Made by a program: the position numbers and the translations under genes. Of a stretch of 64,000 nt of DNA, positions 1-10,900 are shown piece after piece (position 1 is the stretch's first letter; every line of letters starts with the position of its first letter). The notes beneath the pieces were generated by a model. The model was given only the letters and a program-made list of their open reading frames with translations. It searched no databases and was not told the DNA's origin. The DNA is from Thalassia testudinum (lineage: Eukaryota; Streptophyta; Magnoliopsida; Alismatales; Hydrocharitaceae), in NCBI GenBank assembly GCA_037157565.1, contig JAZHRO010000063.1, positions 12,878,001 to 12,942,000 of the forward strand. The letters run 5' to 3'.

Positions 1-759
1 TCCCTCTTCAACAAATAAAATAAAATATGTCAATTGTTGGTTTATGTAAATGTTCTGAATCTTGTTACTACGCTGGGTCATGTAAATGTGTCCTATTTGC
101 AATGGACACCCTTTAATTAATCCAAGTGTCGCTATTTTACGATTGAGACAAGGAGTGGAGATAATGACAAGTTTAGTGGAGTTCCTCAAAGGAGGAAGCA
201 TGTATGATTTAACTGATACCTACTTAACTTGTTGTTAGGGTTCTTACCTTTTTAAAAAGATGTTGCCACAATAATAATAACCCTGTAGGTGTCAAGAGTC
301 TTTCATCCAAATTTATTACCAAATGATGATATTTGTATATTTTCCCACTATTGACAATGAGGAGGAACCCATTACTTTCTCCAATTATACTAGTCCTGCT
401 ATTGTTGCATTGGATATTGAGCAATTTGGAGAAAATTCTAAACTGGATGTATGGAAGATTGATTACAAAGCCAACATATTTGCTTTAAACTTAAATTATT
501 GGGACAAGAATTATGATATTCCCTAAAGGAGACAAAATTATTTATAATATTAGTGAGGATTGGATGCAAAGTTCTTTCTAAAATATGCAAGCCTCATTCA
601 TTTTCTTGTAATACATTGACCATTTTTTTCTTTTGAGAGGATGTAATTCATAGTTCATATGGTGTTTCTCAATTTACTTTTAAAAATATCTGCAAGAAAC
701 AGAATATGTACCCATCACTGGGGGAAACAAAGTAGCAGTGCTCATGATAAATGGGTAAG
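1..759. other. Unassigned AT-rich flank of NA1, probably interior of the CACTA candidate
   Basis: This sequence is continuous with 7914 onwards once NA1 and one copy of its target duplication are removed, so it belongs to whatever NA1 inserted into. The right-hand continuation ends in a CACTA-type terminus at 11758, so I infer this is transposon interior. A 67-codon open frame at 323-526 (+) holds a short acidic, hydrophobic segment that I do not recognise. There is no LTR-type signal here, and no left-hand CACTA terminus is visible, so that end would lie beyond the window. Confidence 0.4.
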
Positions 760-764
760 TAAAG

Positions 765-2119
765 TGATGTAAACACATTTATTGAGGGTAAAATGCCTAT
801 TCATGCATGTTCCCAGGCATAGATTTGCATTTCATGTTATAAATATTGCATAGCATGCATCATTCTTCATTTAGAGTAGTTGTATATAATTTAGGTTAAT
901 TGTGTCCTTTCTGTGGTTAGGAGAGAAGGATATCTATTTTGGAGCCTTAGATTGATGATCCAGCCATACGGATCTGATCAAGACGACGATCGGAGTCCAA
1001 CGCCTCTAAAATCGCCTCAATCTGGGTCTCGTAGCACCATATGCAGTCTGAGGAAGAGCAACAGCCAAGGGACTAGGAGACATAATTTGGAGCTTCAAAT
1101 GATAAATCCAACCGTGTGGATGGATTCGAGTTGACAATCACAGCCTAACGACGTGAAAATCGACTCAATCCGACCGTCTATACTAGCCCCTACAACGCGA
1201 AGATGGATGGCCCAGATTGCACCATGTGGTGCAACCCAAGTCGCCAGCGCATGCACACAGCACCACATGCATGCAGGCGCACATGTGCACAATGCAGCAC
1301 TAGGCCAGCGCCAGCACATGGGCACGCGCACGCGGGGCAAGGTGGGGGAGCAGCACCAGCTATGCGTGAGCTAGACCTACAGTGACGCATGAGCTAGACT
1401 TACAACAACATTTACAGCCGTCACTAATTCTTCATGTGCCAGTAAAGCTAGCTTTGGGCATGAGCAGGCATGAGCGGGCATGAGCTTCCTACAGTGAAGC
1501 TTCCAACGATGGCCTGGATGTCACTAATGGTCCCATACCTATTTTTGCCTCTTCTCCACTATAAAAGGACCTACACCCCCTCCCTTCCAAGCCATCTCTA
1601 CCTACTCTCCTCCCACCTCCATTCCGGTAGCAGATCATCTCCGTCTTCTCACCTCCATTCCGGAGCCATGCCGAAGCTTTCCTCAACCCGACATCCTCCT
1701 GCATCTCACCTCCGTCGACCCTCTCCTCACCTCCTTTGTTCGAGCTTCCACCAGGCGCCGTCGTCTCGCCGAACAGCTGATTTGGGAGATTTCCTCTCAC
1801 CCCCTCTCTTGTTATGCTTTCATAGTTTATTGTAATTGACATTGGAAGTAATACATATCAGATTTATTCCACATCTCTATCTTGTGATACGTTTACTTGT
1901 TTTCTTCTTTCAAAAATACAAAAAATAACAAAACACTAAAATACAAAAAAAAAACAAATCAAAGTGCGATTTTCAACTAAAGTAAACGTCGCCTCCCCAT
2001 GTTTGACCTGGGACTCCCTTGGAGTTTCGGTATAAATTTTATCTGATCAACGTGTTTTGCAACTACGACGACAGGTTACTTGTGACCTCGATTTCTAACA
2101 CGTGAAACATGCATGACCA
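765..2119 (+). repeat. NA1 5' LTR
   Basis: A 1,355-bp LTR with TG...CA ends. The first 110 bases carry RY-type CATGCATG motifs (802-809). U3 contains an 18-bp palindrome at 1217-1234 with arms TTGCACC/GGTGCAA around CATGTG. A TATA box lies at 1560-1567, followed by a strongly pyrimidine-rich transcribed segment (about 1570-1760). Near 1990-2050 is the box shared by all the Athila-like LTRs here, of the form CTCCC..TGTTCGACC.GGGACTCC followed by TATAAATTTTATC. The frames at 1470-1835 (+) and 1489-1842 (-) fall inside this LTR and are not credible genes. Confidence 0.92.
1560..1567 (+). promoter_or_regulatory. TATA box of the NA1 5' LTR
   Basis: TATAAAAG in the context CCACTATAAAAGGACC. The same element and context recur in the NA1 3' LTR (7349-7356), NA2 5' LTR (40808-40815), NA2 3' LTR (47109-47116), NA3 3' LTR (54062-54069) and ATH2 LTR (28123-28130). 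It is mutated to CTAAAAAAGG in the NA3 5' LTR (about 47952) and in S4. Transcription would start roughly 30 bases downstream, in the pyrimidine-rich stretch. Confidence 0.75.
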
Positions 2120-2122
2120 TTT

Positions 2123-2140
2123 TGGCACCGTTGCCGAGGA
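2123..2140 (+). other. Primer binding site of NA1, tRNA-Asp type
   Basis: TGGCACCGTTGCCGAGGA lies three bases (TTT) after the LTR end. It matches the TGGCGCCGTTGCCGGGGA site used by Athila-type elements, which pairs with the 3' end of tRNA-Asp, apart from two apparent mutations. Confidence 0.85.
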
Positions 2141-2142
2141 TG

Positions 2143-3381
2143 CAATGGAATTTACTTTATTATTTATTGCATTTCTTTTCATTTACATAGCACTAACCCT
2201 ACTTGCCTTTGATCTACTGTCTTGCAGGTACCCTAGCATGGAGATCCAAGTGCGGTAGACCGGAGTAAAGTGCGGGTAGAGTGATTTGTAGGTGTCCCCC
2301 ACACCACCCCTACCTTAGTTTTCATTCCATAACCTAATAACTCAAACCCAAATCAACTTAGGTGCTTTTTATAAACCCTAGGATAGATTTGGTTGTTTGC
2401 TTGCCACCTCCACTCACCTTGCCATCCACATAAAATAAAAAATAAAAGAAAAAAATATACCCTTCTCTTGTGGGATTTTCTGAAAGCTACACACTTAACA
2501 CCCACAACTTCTCACCTTAAGGTGCACAATCACATCGATTATACCACTTAGCCAAGATCTGACCTGTGGATATGGTACACTTAATTCAACACACAAATAA
2601 GTGAGTAGAAATCTGAATAGGTCAAACATTTCTGTGTGCCTTAACTAAATGGTGCAACAGGCTAATTGATTGAGTTGTTTGGGTTGCACCACCTAAGATA
2701 AAAGCAAATCATCAAGTATCATACCACTTAGGGTTGATTCTTAGGGTTGAACCAGGCACTCCACATTTTCTTCTTTGATCTCTAAAGGAATATATCATCA
2801 CCAGTGCTTGCAAAACTTGGAGTGTGCTCCTAAACTTGATTGAATATACCTAAGATTAAACCCTAAAAGCTACTAAACAAGGTTGAACCTTAAAAGACAC
2901 ATCATTAAATAACCTTGTTTGCAAACCCTAGTTGTGCACACACACACATCTTAACTAATCATTAAGGGCACAACCCATCTAAAGGGTCCATCACATTCCT
3001 GAAGCACCATTGTCCCAAGCCTAACTAAAATTGATTAGACATTGGCCCTAAGGACTGGTTCGCTCGTCGGGATCCAGATTGAGATTGTTCACGATTAACC
3101 TGCTTATACTAGTCAATCTTATGTCTAGCTAGGGGAGTAGTGTCAAATGACCGTAGCTGGGGGGTACACTACGAACAGAGGTGCAAGCCAAAGGAAGAAC
3201 CTTCTCCCCAGTCCCTCCTTCTAACTCATTGGATTCCCTGGACATAAGTAGAGTAAATCGTCCATAATCTTAGGACAGATTCTGAGAGTCTGTAGACCTT
3301 TAGGCTACCCAACCTAATGACAGCCTTGTATTTTTTTATTGCAGGGCTCCTTTCTCTTCTAATTTCCCTCCTTACTTCACC
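2143..3381 (+). other. NA1 untranslated leader
   Basis: About 1.2 kb between primer site and reading frame, with no credible coding capacity. It aligns by eye with the leaders of NA2 (41539-42775) and NA3 (48690-49844). Shared blocks include the segment near 2221-2300 after CTTGCAGGTA, the stem-loop at 2650-2691, and the stretch at about 3040-3310 (ANNGGCCCTAAGGA..., then CTTTAGGCTA) just before the frame. A TTTTATTGCAGGG sequence near 3336-3347 resembles a 3' splice site, but splicing is unproven. Confidence 0.6.
2650..2691 (+). promoter_or_regulatory. Conserved leader stem-loop of NA1
   Basis: Left arm TGGTGCAAC (2650-2658) and right arm GTTGCACCA (2683-2691) form a perfect 9-bp stem around a 24-base loop. 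Equivalent stems occur in NA2 (42043-42088) and NA3 (49123-49174) with different but still complementary arms. A leader position favours an RNA role such as packaging or dimerisation; this is inference. Confidence 0.55.
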
Positions 3382-5089
3382 ACGTACCCTTCCACATCCT
3401 ACACACATTTCACATCCTATCCTCCTACCACCACTTACCCCCAAGATGATTACTATCTTGACTTAACTTGTAATTATCCATCCACTAACCGGGATGACTT
3501 TGATTGGGGATATGAATCTGGACCTCATTGTCCAGGGCGTAACCTTGGACAATAAGACTATAATTACTATCCTTCCTAGAGCTACAATGATTATAGATCT
3601 CGATCTTTTGATGGTCAAACCAACCGATCTACAATCTGGAAGGATATGATGATTATAACACCTACCCTCCCTAGTACTCCACTGAATATAGGTCACCAGC
3701 ATTCTTTGAACAACCCGAGACAACCTACTATCAGGGAGGAACCCAAGAACCTCGACATCTTGACTCCCCTAGATTTTACGTAAACCCACCCAAACCTGAA
3801 TCGAGCCAGTTGGTTCAGGTGAACCAGATCCAGGATAGGGTGTTGGCTAACTTGAGGAACACCATCCAATCTTTAGAAGCTCAGCCAACACCATGCACTG
3901 AAACACTGGAGCCTATGATCAAAATGATTAATGAACATAATAGTTCTCTATTGGATTTGCTCCAAAGTGTTAGGGATAGGAACTTGGGTGAGTTTCTTCT
4001 TGGGAAATTGTTGAGGTTGAGGATGAAATTCGTTGTTGCACTAGTCAAATCTTGGGATAATTCTCAAGATGAACCCCCTTTAGGAGAGCCAATGTCTGAA
4101 CCCGCTTAGACGCCTGTCGGGGGGGATACATTTTCTGAGATCAGGGATGACCAGGTTGGGCTAGAGCAACCATTTGACGATGAACCGATTGATTCACCCG
4201 AGATCTCCAAGTCAAGAAACGAAGAAAATTATGTCTCCATGATCATGAAATGATTTATGATTTTGAGACATATATAAGTGAGGATCATCAATTCTTTTAC
4301 TTTGAGGGTGAAGAATCTTTAGGTGAAGTCTCACTTAAGCATAAGGAAAATGATTTTAGTGAGGCAAACGGGCATGAGGAATCTGATGAACCATTTAATA
4401 GCCCATTCATTGAAGATTTGGATTCAGTCGGGGTTAACTTGGAGGATTCGAACCTTGATGATTCATTCAATGACCCCAGTCCTCATCTGCACCCCGAAGA
4501 GCTAACTTTTAAGATCTTTGTGCCGAAGTCAATCTTGATTCAGCCACGAGTTCTAGACTTGGGAGAATCATATGGGGTGAATAATATGCTAGAGGTCCCG
4601 AAGCCTGAGCCCTTGATGTTGGAGGATAGAATTGTTGAAATAAAAATTTGGGACGATAATTCTGAGGGAAGTTTGATTTTGGATCTAAGGGTACCTATTG
4701 ACCTAAAACCACCTACTCTCTACTAGGACCTTTACGATATCTTTCACGTGCAACCCAAGCTCTAAATAACTGATTATTTTTCTGAGCTAGATGTTAAGTG
4801 GACAACCACACCTATTGAACCATCTTTACCCAATGTCCGACACTTTGGTCTTTGGTTGCACACCACTAAATCGTAGGCTCGACCCTGCAAACACAACAAC
4901 CTTCGGTTTTGGGTGTTTTTCATCCAGAACTTGAGAACCACTTGACCCTGGGGCATGGGTCTGCACCATAATTTGGTCCACATTTGTGGCCATATTCTGT
5001 TGGCGAGTTCCAGGATCAATATTTTTATTTTGATTCTGACCCACACTTGTGAATTCTCAATTTCTTCTTTGTATGTATGTTATGCCTAG
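3382..5089 (+). pseudogene. NA1 copy of the NA-type reading frame, degenerate
   Basis: Homologous along its length to the frames at 42776-44502 (NA2) and 49845-51488 (NA3). Order: a Pro/Tyr/Ser/Thr-rich N-terminus; a helical segment containing LRNTIQSLEAQP and later LLDLLQSVRDRNLGEFLLGK (near 3850-4040); a long acidic region; a conserved block LRVPIDLKPP (near 4685-4715); and a tail with GMGLHHNLVHICGHILL. The expected start codon is ACG at 3382. Single-base deletions shift the frame near 3630 and near 4240. In-frame stops include TAG near 3579, 4108 and 4724, each aligning to CAG in NA2. I recognise no family: it is not gag, protease, reverse transcriptase, RNase H or integrase. Its position and repeated presence suggest the element's own product, perhaps a structural or trans-recruitment protein; that is speculation. 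Confidence 0.7.
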
Positions 5090-5207
5090 CTGAAGGCATT
5101 AAACGTAGCGCGTGTGTATACACTCTTCTCTCTGCGGAGCTGACCGGATTTTCATGACACTCAGGTGATATTCTATTTACTTCGCCCTTTTCATGTCGTT
5201 ATTTTTA

Positions 5208-5244
5208 CAATGAGGACATTGCATCATTTATCCATGAGGGGTGG
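5208..5244 (+). promoter_or_regulatory. Internal polypurine-tract-like box of NA1
   Basis: CAATGAGGACATTGCATCAT followed by a purine-rich CATGAGGGGTGG segment. It resembles the real tract before the 3' LTR (AGGCATGGGG) and lies 1.27 kb upstream of that LTR. Equivalents are at 44971-45010, 51641-51680, 24675-24711 and, on the minus strand, 59361-59398. Confidence 0.5.
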
Positions 5245-5672
5245 ATAATATATTCCTGAAATCGTTATGTCAACTTCGTGGAATTTCTTTCAGTTTCTTA
5301 GAAAATTTAAAAAAAAAATGAAAAATTGAAAACAGATAGAAAAAAGAAAGAAATTAGGAAAAGTGAACTTAGGCATTTGAAAGTTATTAACTTTAGGAAA
5401 TGATATGAGAGGACCTAAACACTTAGACTCTTTAGGTCTTCGGGCTTAATTAGCCCGAGTGTCCACTCGAACATGGACTTAGTCTCGAGTCCTCACTAAT
5501 TAAAATTCATTTTAATTTGGTAAATAATTTGAGATGATAAGTATGCGACTTATCAACCTGCCCTCTGATTTGGGGGGACTTTAAGCCTAAGCATCTACAC
5601 ACATTTTTTGCACTGACTCACTTTTCGGTAGTTTTTACGGAAATTGGGTAGCTAATGGATCGACTTGGGTGG

Positions 5673-5947
5673 TATGGCTAGCAAGCTGTTAGTGGTAATA
5701 GCTCATCGGCCGGTTGTCTAGAGCCTAGCCACAAGACCATTTTTGTTGTACTACCTTTAGGTAAATCTTCAATTAGGGAAGCCACCTACTTAGAAAAAAA
5801 AAAAACAAAGAAACACACAAAAAGAAAAGAAAAGTAAAGAGAAAGGAGAAAATAAAAAAACAAATAAAATCACACTTCACCGCACGAGTTTGGCCGGCAA
5901 GTTGTCAGTGGTAACAGCTCATCCGCCGGTTGTCTAGAACCCATCTC
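5673..5947 (+). repeat. Spaced direct repeat in the NA1 3' region
   Basis: Two copies of about 58 bases (5673-5732 and 5889-5947), sharing GCAAG.TGT.AGTGGTAA.AGC and CGGTTGTCTAGA, are separated by an A-rich spacer. The pair is present with similar spacing in NA2 (45431-45490 and 45663-45722) and NA3 (52068-52126 and 52289-52347). Confidence 0.65.
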
Positions 5948-6497
5948 ACAAAAAAAAAAATGCAGAATAATTCCCAAAACACTTGGGGAAGAAGCGGGGT
6001 AGTAGAATAAACCGGGGAGATATACATTGGGTTCGCTCTTATGTTGACCCCATAAATAAAAGTAGGGCAAAAGCTACCGATCGTAAAGATAAACCTTTAG
6101 GCAAGGTCACCTAGGGTCGTAGAAACCCGAAGTCCGTCTTAACGGTCATTTTGTGTGTCTATCACCTTTTCACAAAGTTGCTTAGTACTTAGAGTCCTTT
6201 TCGAGTCTTGGGCGGGTCAGGTAGCCGTAAAAAGTTATCCTGGAACTCTCAAACTCCAAAAGTGCAAAAAAAATAGAAAACAAGGAAAATAATAAAAAAA
6301 AAAGTATCTTCCCTTTTCAAATAAGGCGAGGACTTGGGCGGTCTGCATTCTGACAGGCACCCAAGTACTATTGAGCTTTCATAGTTTAGGACCTTAGCTG
6401 AAATTTTCTATTTTTAATAAACGACTTAGGCCTAAGTGATCTAATCCTAATTCTACTTTTATACATAGCATGTAGTTTAATTTTGCTAGTGACTAGC

Positions 6498-6514
6498 AAA
6501 AGATAGGCATGGGG
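6498..6514 (+). other. Polypurine tract of NA1
   Basis: AAAAGATAGGCATGGGG sits two bases before the 3' LTR, where plus-strand DNA synthesis of an LTR element is primed. NA2, NA3, ATH1 and, on the minus strand, NA4, NA5 and B carry closely related tracts. Confidence 0.8.
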
Positions 6515-6516
6515 TA

Positions 6517-7908
6517 TGATGTAAACACATTTATTGAGGGTAAAATGCCTATTCATGCATGTTCCTAGGCTTAGATTTGCATTTCATGTTATAAATATTG
6601 CATAGCATGCATCATTCAGCATTTAGAGTAGTTGTATATAATTTAGGTTAATTACATCATTTTTGTGGTTAGGAGAGAAGGATATTTATTTCAGAGCTTC
6701 GAATTGATGATCTGACCGAACGGATTTGATCAAGATGATGATCGAAGTCCAATGCCTCTGAAATCGCCTCAATCGGAGTCCTGTAGCACCATATGTAGTT
6801 TTATGAAGATCAATGGCCAAGGGACTAGGAGACATAATTCAGAGCTTCAAATGATAAATCTGACCGTGCGAATGGATTCGGGTCGACGATCGTAGCCTAA
6901 GAGTGCGAAAATCGACTCACTACAACAAGAAGAAGATGGACGGGCCAAACTGCGCCACGTGGTGCAGCCCAGGCTGCCAGTGCACGCATGTAGCCCCGCA
7001 TGCACGTAACAGCACGGGTGCACGCGCATGCGTGCAGGCGTGCAGCAACGCGGGTGCGTGCATGCACGCAAGCACGCATGCACACAGTGCAGCGCTAGCA
7101 CGTGGGCACACACGTGCGTGCGGCAAGGCGGGGGAGCAGCGCCAACTATGCTTGAGCTGGACCTACAGCGACGCATGTGCTGGACTTATAGCGACGTTTC
7201 CAACCATCGCTAATTCATTGCACACCAGCAAAGCCAGCTTTGGGAGTAAGTGGCCTTGAGCGGGCATGAGCTACCTACAGCAACGCTTCTAGCGACGGCC
7301 TGGATGTCATTAATGGTCCCATACCTATTTTTTCCTCTTCTACTCCACTATAAAAGGACCTACACCCCCTACCTTCCAAGCCATCTCTACCTACTCTCCT
7401 CCCATCTCCATTCCAGCAGCAAATCATCTCCATCTTCTCACCTCCATTCCGTAGCCACACCGAAGCTTTCCTCAACCCGACATCCTCCTGCATCTCACCT
7501 CTGTTGTCCCGCTCCTCACCTCCTTCGTCCGAGCTTCCGCCAGGCGCCATCTTCTCGTCGAACAGCCGATTCAAGAGATTTCCTCTCACCCCCTCTCTTT
7601 TTATGCTTTCATAGTTTATTGTAATTGACTTTGGAAGTAATATATATCAGATTTGTTCCACATCTCTATCTTGTGATACATTTTCTTATTTTCTTCTTAC
7701 ACAAATACAAAAAAATAACAAAACCCTAAAATACCAAAACGAAATGAATCGAAGTGAGGTTTTCAACTAAAGTAAACATCACCTCCCTGTGTTCGACCCG
7801 GGACTCCCTTGGAATTTCAGTATAAATTTTTTCTGATCGACGTGTTTTGCAACTACGAGATGGGTTACTTGTAACCCCGATTTCTAACATGTGAAACACG
7901 CATGACCA
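6517..7908 (+). repeat. NA1 3' LTR
   Basis: A 1,392-bp partner of the LTR at 765-2119, ending ...CATGACCA and followed at once by TAAAG. TATA box at 7349-7356. G-box palindrome at 6950-6967 with arms CTGCGCC/GGTGCAG around CACGTG. A TAGCGACG...CATCGCTA inverted repeat (7189-7212) lies about 140 bases upstream of the TATA box. The CACTACAA at 6917 is a local deletion product within the LTR, not a transposon end. Confidence 0.92.
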
Positions 7909-7913
7909 TAAAG

Positions 7914-10900
7914 TCTCTGTTTGAAGGCTTTAAAATTCTTTAAGTGAAGGTCAAAAGATCAAAAGAAAGACCAAGACTTGGTAAAATGTATAAAATTTTG
8001 AAGATCGCTATCCAACTAAGTATTTCATCTCCAGCCTATTATAATGATCCTTGTCCATTGCATGGATCTGTTGCATACTTCCAAATACCATCTACATTGC
8101 ATTTTCTTCTCCGATCAATAACCTTGCTTCTAAGTTGATGTGAGGGACTGATTTTTTATTTAGTTATTCTACTATCATGGTTCCCCTTCTTTTATTCTAA
8201 ATTTTTGAGTTTTTTGCTATTTCAAGAACTAATCTAAGGTATCATACAGCTTTATTCTTTTCCAGTTCTGCAAAGTATAATTAAAATCTCTTAGGAATAT
8301 ACAAGGAACTTAATATTTTTCATTAGTAAAATTGTAGATTAGGTAAAACATCCTTAATGGGGTTGATGATTGCTGCTTAGGTGGCTGTTCCACAGCTTCA
8401 ACTAGAACATGGAGTTGCAACTGACAGAATCTACACAAGATCTTTTATGACTACTCTTGATGTTGTAGGTTGATACCTGGTCAAATTTCTAATTTAATAT
8501 TTCAATTATTGATCAGTCTTTGTAGTGTGGTGAATCAATCTAAGGTTTGTTGTGCTGTTCAGATCACTGCTATTGAACTTAGTCTGTTCTACTTCAAAGC
8601 TATTGGTGGGTATTCCAGTCAGAGTTGTTGCATAGGGCAAGGATTTTAGATGAGAAGAATGACCATTGTAATTGATTGTGTCTACTGCTACTTCTTGAAG
8701 CAATCCTTATGGAGGTTTATGTTTAGTACGTATAATTTGTCTAGATTTGAGATTTGATTTGTGGATTGGAGTAACTAATGCTGAACTATGGGCAAGAGGA
8801 TGCCAAGGAATTTGGAGATGAATGCTATCTTCCTTTCTTATCCATTGATATCTGCTAAGAAGGGTGATAAGGGTAAGCAAATAATGGCTTTGTCTGGCAT
8901 TAAGAATGGTAAGATGAATTTATCTTTTGCTTCAATTAAAGAAATCACTCTTCTTCCTAAAAAAAATGATGGAAGGAACCACACATTACGATAGATTTTG
9001 GAGAACCACTTAAGACTATAGCTCAACCATTTTCAAAAGGGATTCCTATTCTCACATTCTGAAGAGAAGATTTTCAATGTGCAAGATCAAAGATTGATGT
9101 GGGCAAATTTAGATCCTAGCCTTGGGTTCTTCGAATAGGAGATTTTCAATTAAACTACTTTTTCAATTCGTTGGTCCAAGTATAACATTCTCTTTAGTGG
9201 TTGAATAATTTATTAGCATGTGAACATTCATGGCATTTTATCCATTTCATTCAAGATATCCTTATGTTGAAGTTTTTATATAAAAGTCCATTTAACAATA
9301 TCTTTTTCCAATCAGATATTCATTTAATGTTATTAGGAATAATCTATATGAAATATTGAAGGCTGGTAACTTATTTGCATAAAGTTTCATTTTAGAACCT
9401 CTTAGAAAAAGGTTTTATCTTGGATCACATTGTAGTCATTTCTCGAGTTTATTCCTGATTAGGTTTTTTAAAGGATTGTTGTATCATCAGCAATAGTAGA
9501 TTGGTCAAAGGAGAGGAATTCATGGTGGTGGTGGTGAAAGGGGCTGTGCTGGTGAGGGTGGTAATGGGCAACTGCAACTGTAACAACAACCGTTTATTAG
9601 GGATGACTCACAAGGGTCAAGCCATGTGTGTAATGAAGCTTTTAGGGATAGTTTAGCTCTTTGGAATTTAAATTTTTGATAACCATGAAAGATAACATCT
9701 AATTCCTAGCTTTTATGACATTATATCTAAAAGGTTTTTCATTTATCCATGGGAAATATATAGTAGACTTCATTAAAATGTGGGGGAAGCATAAGCTTTA
9801 GCTATCTCCATGAAACCAGTTGTCTTTAAAGGTACCAGCTGAACTGTTGAGAAGGGCAGCCATCATGGCATGTGCAACCCTTATTTCAAGATTCTTGGGT
9901 TGAAATAATTAGATTTAAATTTTTTTTAAGTAGATCAACTGGATGGCAACATGTATTTTCACCTTCTTATTTGTCCCTTCTTTATCATATTTAGGAAGAT
10001 AATTTTGCCCATTGCAATATGACTCTCTTCTGGTGTTACTAATTATTATTCATCATTTTACAGACCTACAAATACAGCCCAAAAAAGGATGTTTGTTGCA
10101 TGTACTTTAATATTTAGGATAGTGTTTTGGCATATGGGAAGATCTCAAACATCTATTTTGGACTAGATGGGTTTGTTTCAGGTATAAATGATTGCTTGAA
10201 GTTGTTTGGTATTGCTTTTCACATCTAAAGCATTATGTTGCTGTAGTTGAATTAGACCTCATACTCAACCAATGAGTGTTATTTGACCACTGCTTTCCTT
10301 TCTACTACCAAACATATAACTATGTATTCCATTTGGCATCACTCCCCTTGAACAGGTGAAGAAACTAAAAAAATACTCTCAAAGAAATAAGCTAGATAGC
10401 AGCTATATGAAGATGACACATAGTAGAATTGACAGGAAGCTAGATTTGCTTTCTTAGATGAGAAATTTCTCTTCCAAAGAGGAATAGATGAAGTATAGCA
10501 TAGTATAAGAAAGAAAGTAATAAGAACTACATTAAAGGAACAAAATGGATAGTTGAGTGGCTATAAGTTGTATGTGTAATTTTATATTTGTTATTGTTGC
10601 TATCTCTAAAATGTGAATAGTACTTATTTTTCTATTTTGGTTTTCCTCTTAGGGGCTAACTTCAGTTAAAATATTATATGAGGGAGATCTTGCTTTGATC
10701 ATATTCAGGAGATCTTGCTTGAATTCCAAAATTTTGTTTCCAAGCTTGAAGTGCTCCCGAATATTTTGATGGAAAATGAGGGGCCATTTAGTGCAAATCA
10801 GGTCCAATTTGAATTCAGGATCAAAGAATTGCATTAATGATACTGGACCATCAGCATCAGAAAGTAGAGCTGGAACTGGCAAGCTTGCAAATGCCAAATC

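Larger units (their letters stand above)
5090..6497 (+). other. NA1 3' non-coding region
   Basis: No credible gene. It contains a second polypurine-like box with an upstream ATGAGGACATTG (5208-5244), A-rich tracts, two copies of a 55-60-base segment (about 5673-5732 and 5889-5947), and a block with GAGGACTTGGGCGGTCTGCA (about 6330). The same order of landmarks occurs in NA2 and NA3. Confidence 0.65.
765..7908 (+). mobile_element. NA1: complete non-autonomous Athila-like LTR retrotransposon
   Basis: A full-length element of 7,144 bp bounded by two LTRs (765-2119 and 6517-7908), each starting TGATGTAAAC and ending GACCA. A perfect 5-bp target duplication, TAAAG, lies at 760-764 and 7909-7913. 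It has a tRNA-Asp-type primer site next to the 5' LTR and a polypurine tract next to the 3' LTR. It encodes no recognisable gag, protease, reverse transcriptase or integrase. The only coding trace is the NA-type frame at 3382-5089. Movement must therefore have relied on enzymes from another element, presumably an Athila relative with similar LTRs such as ATH2. The two LTRs differ at several percent of positions by eye, so the insertion is not recent. Confidence 0.93.

Noticed and set aside
6917..6934. CACTACAACAAGAAGAAG as a CACTA terminus
   Set aside because: It is inside the NA1 3' LTR, and the 5' LTR shows the ancestral sequence with CCCCTACAACGCGAAG. A local deletion made the motif, and no subterminal array follows.
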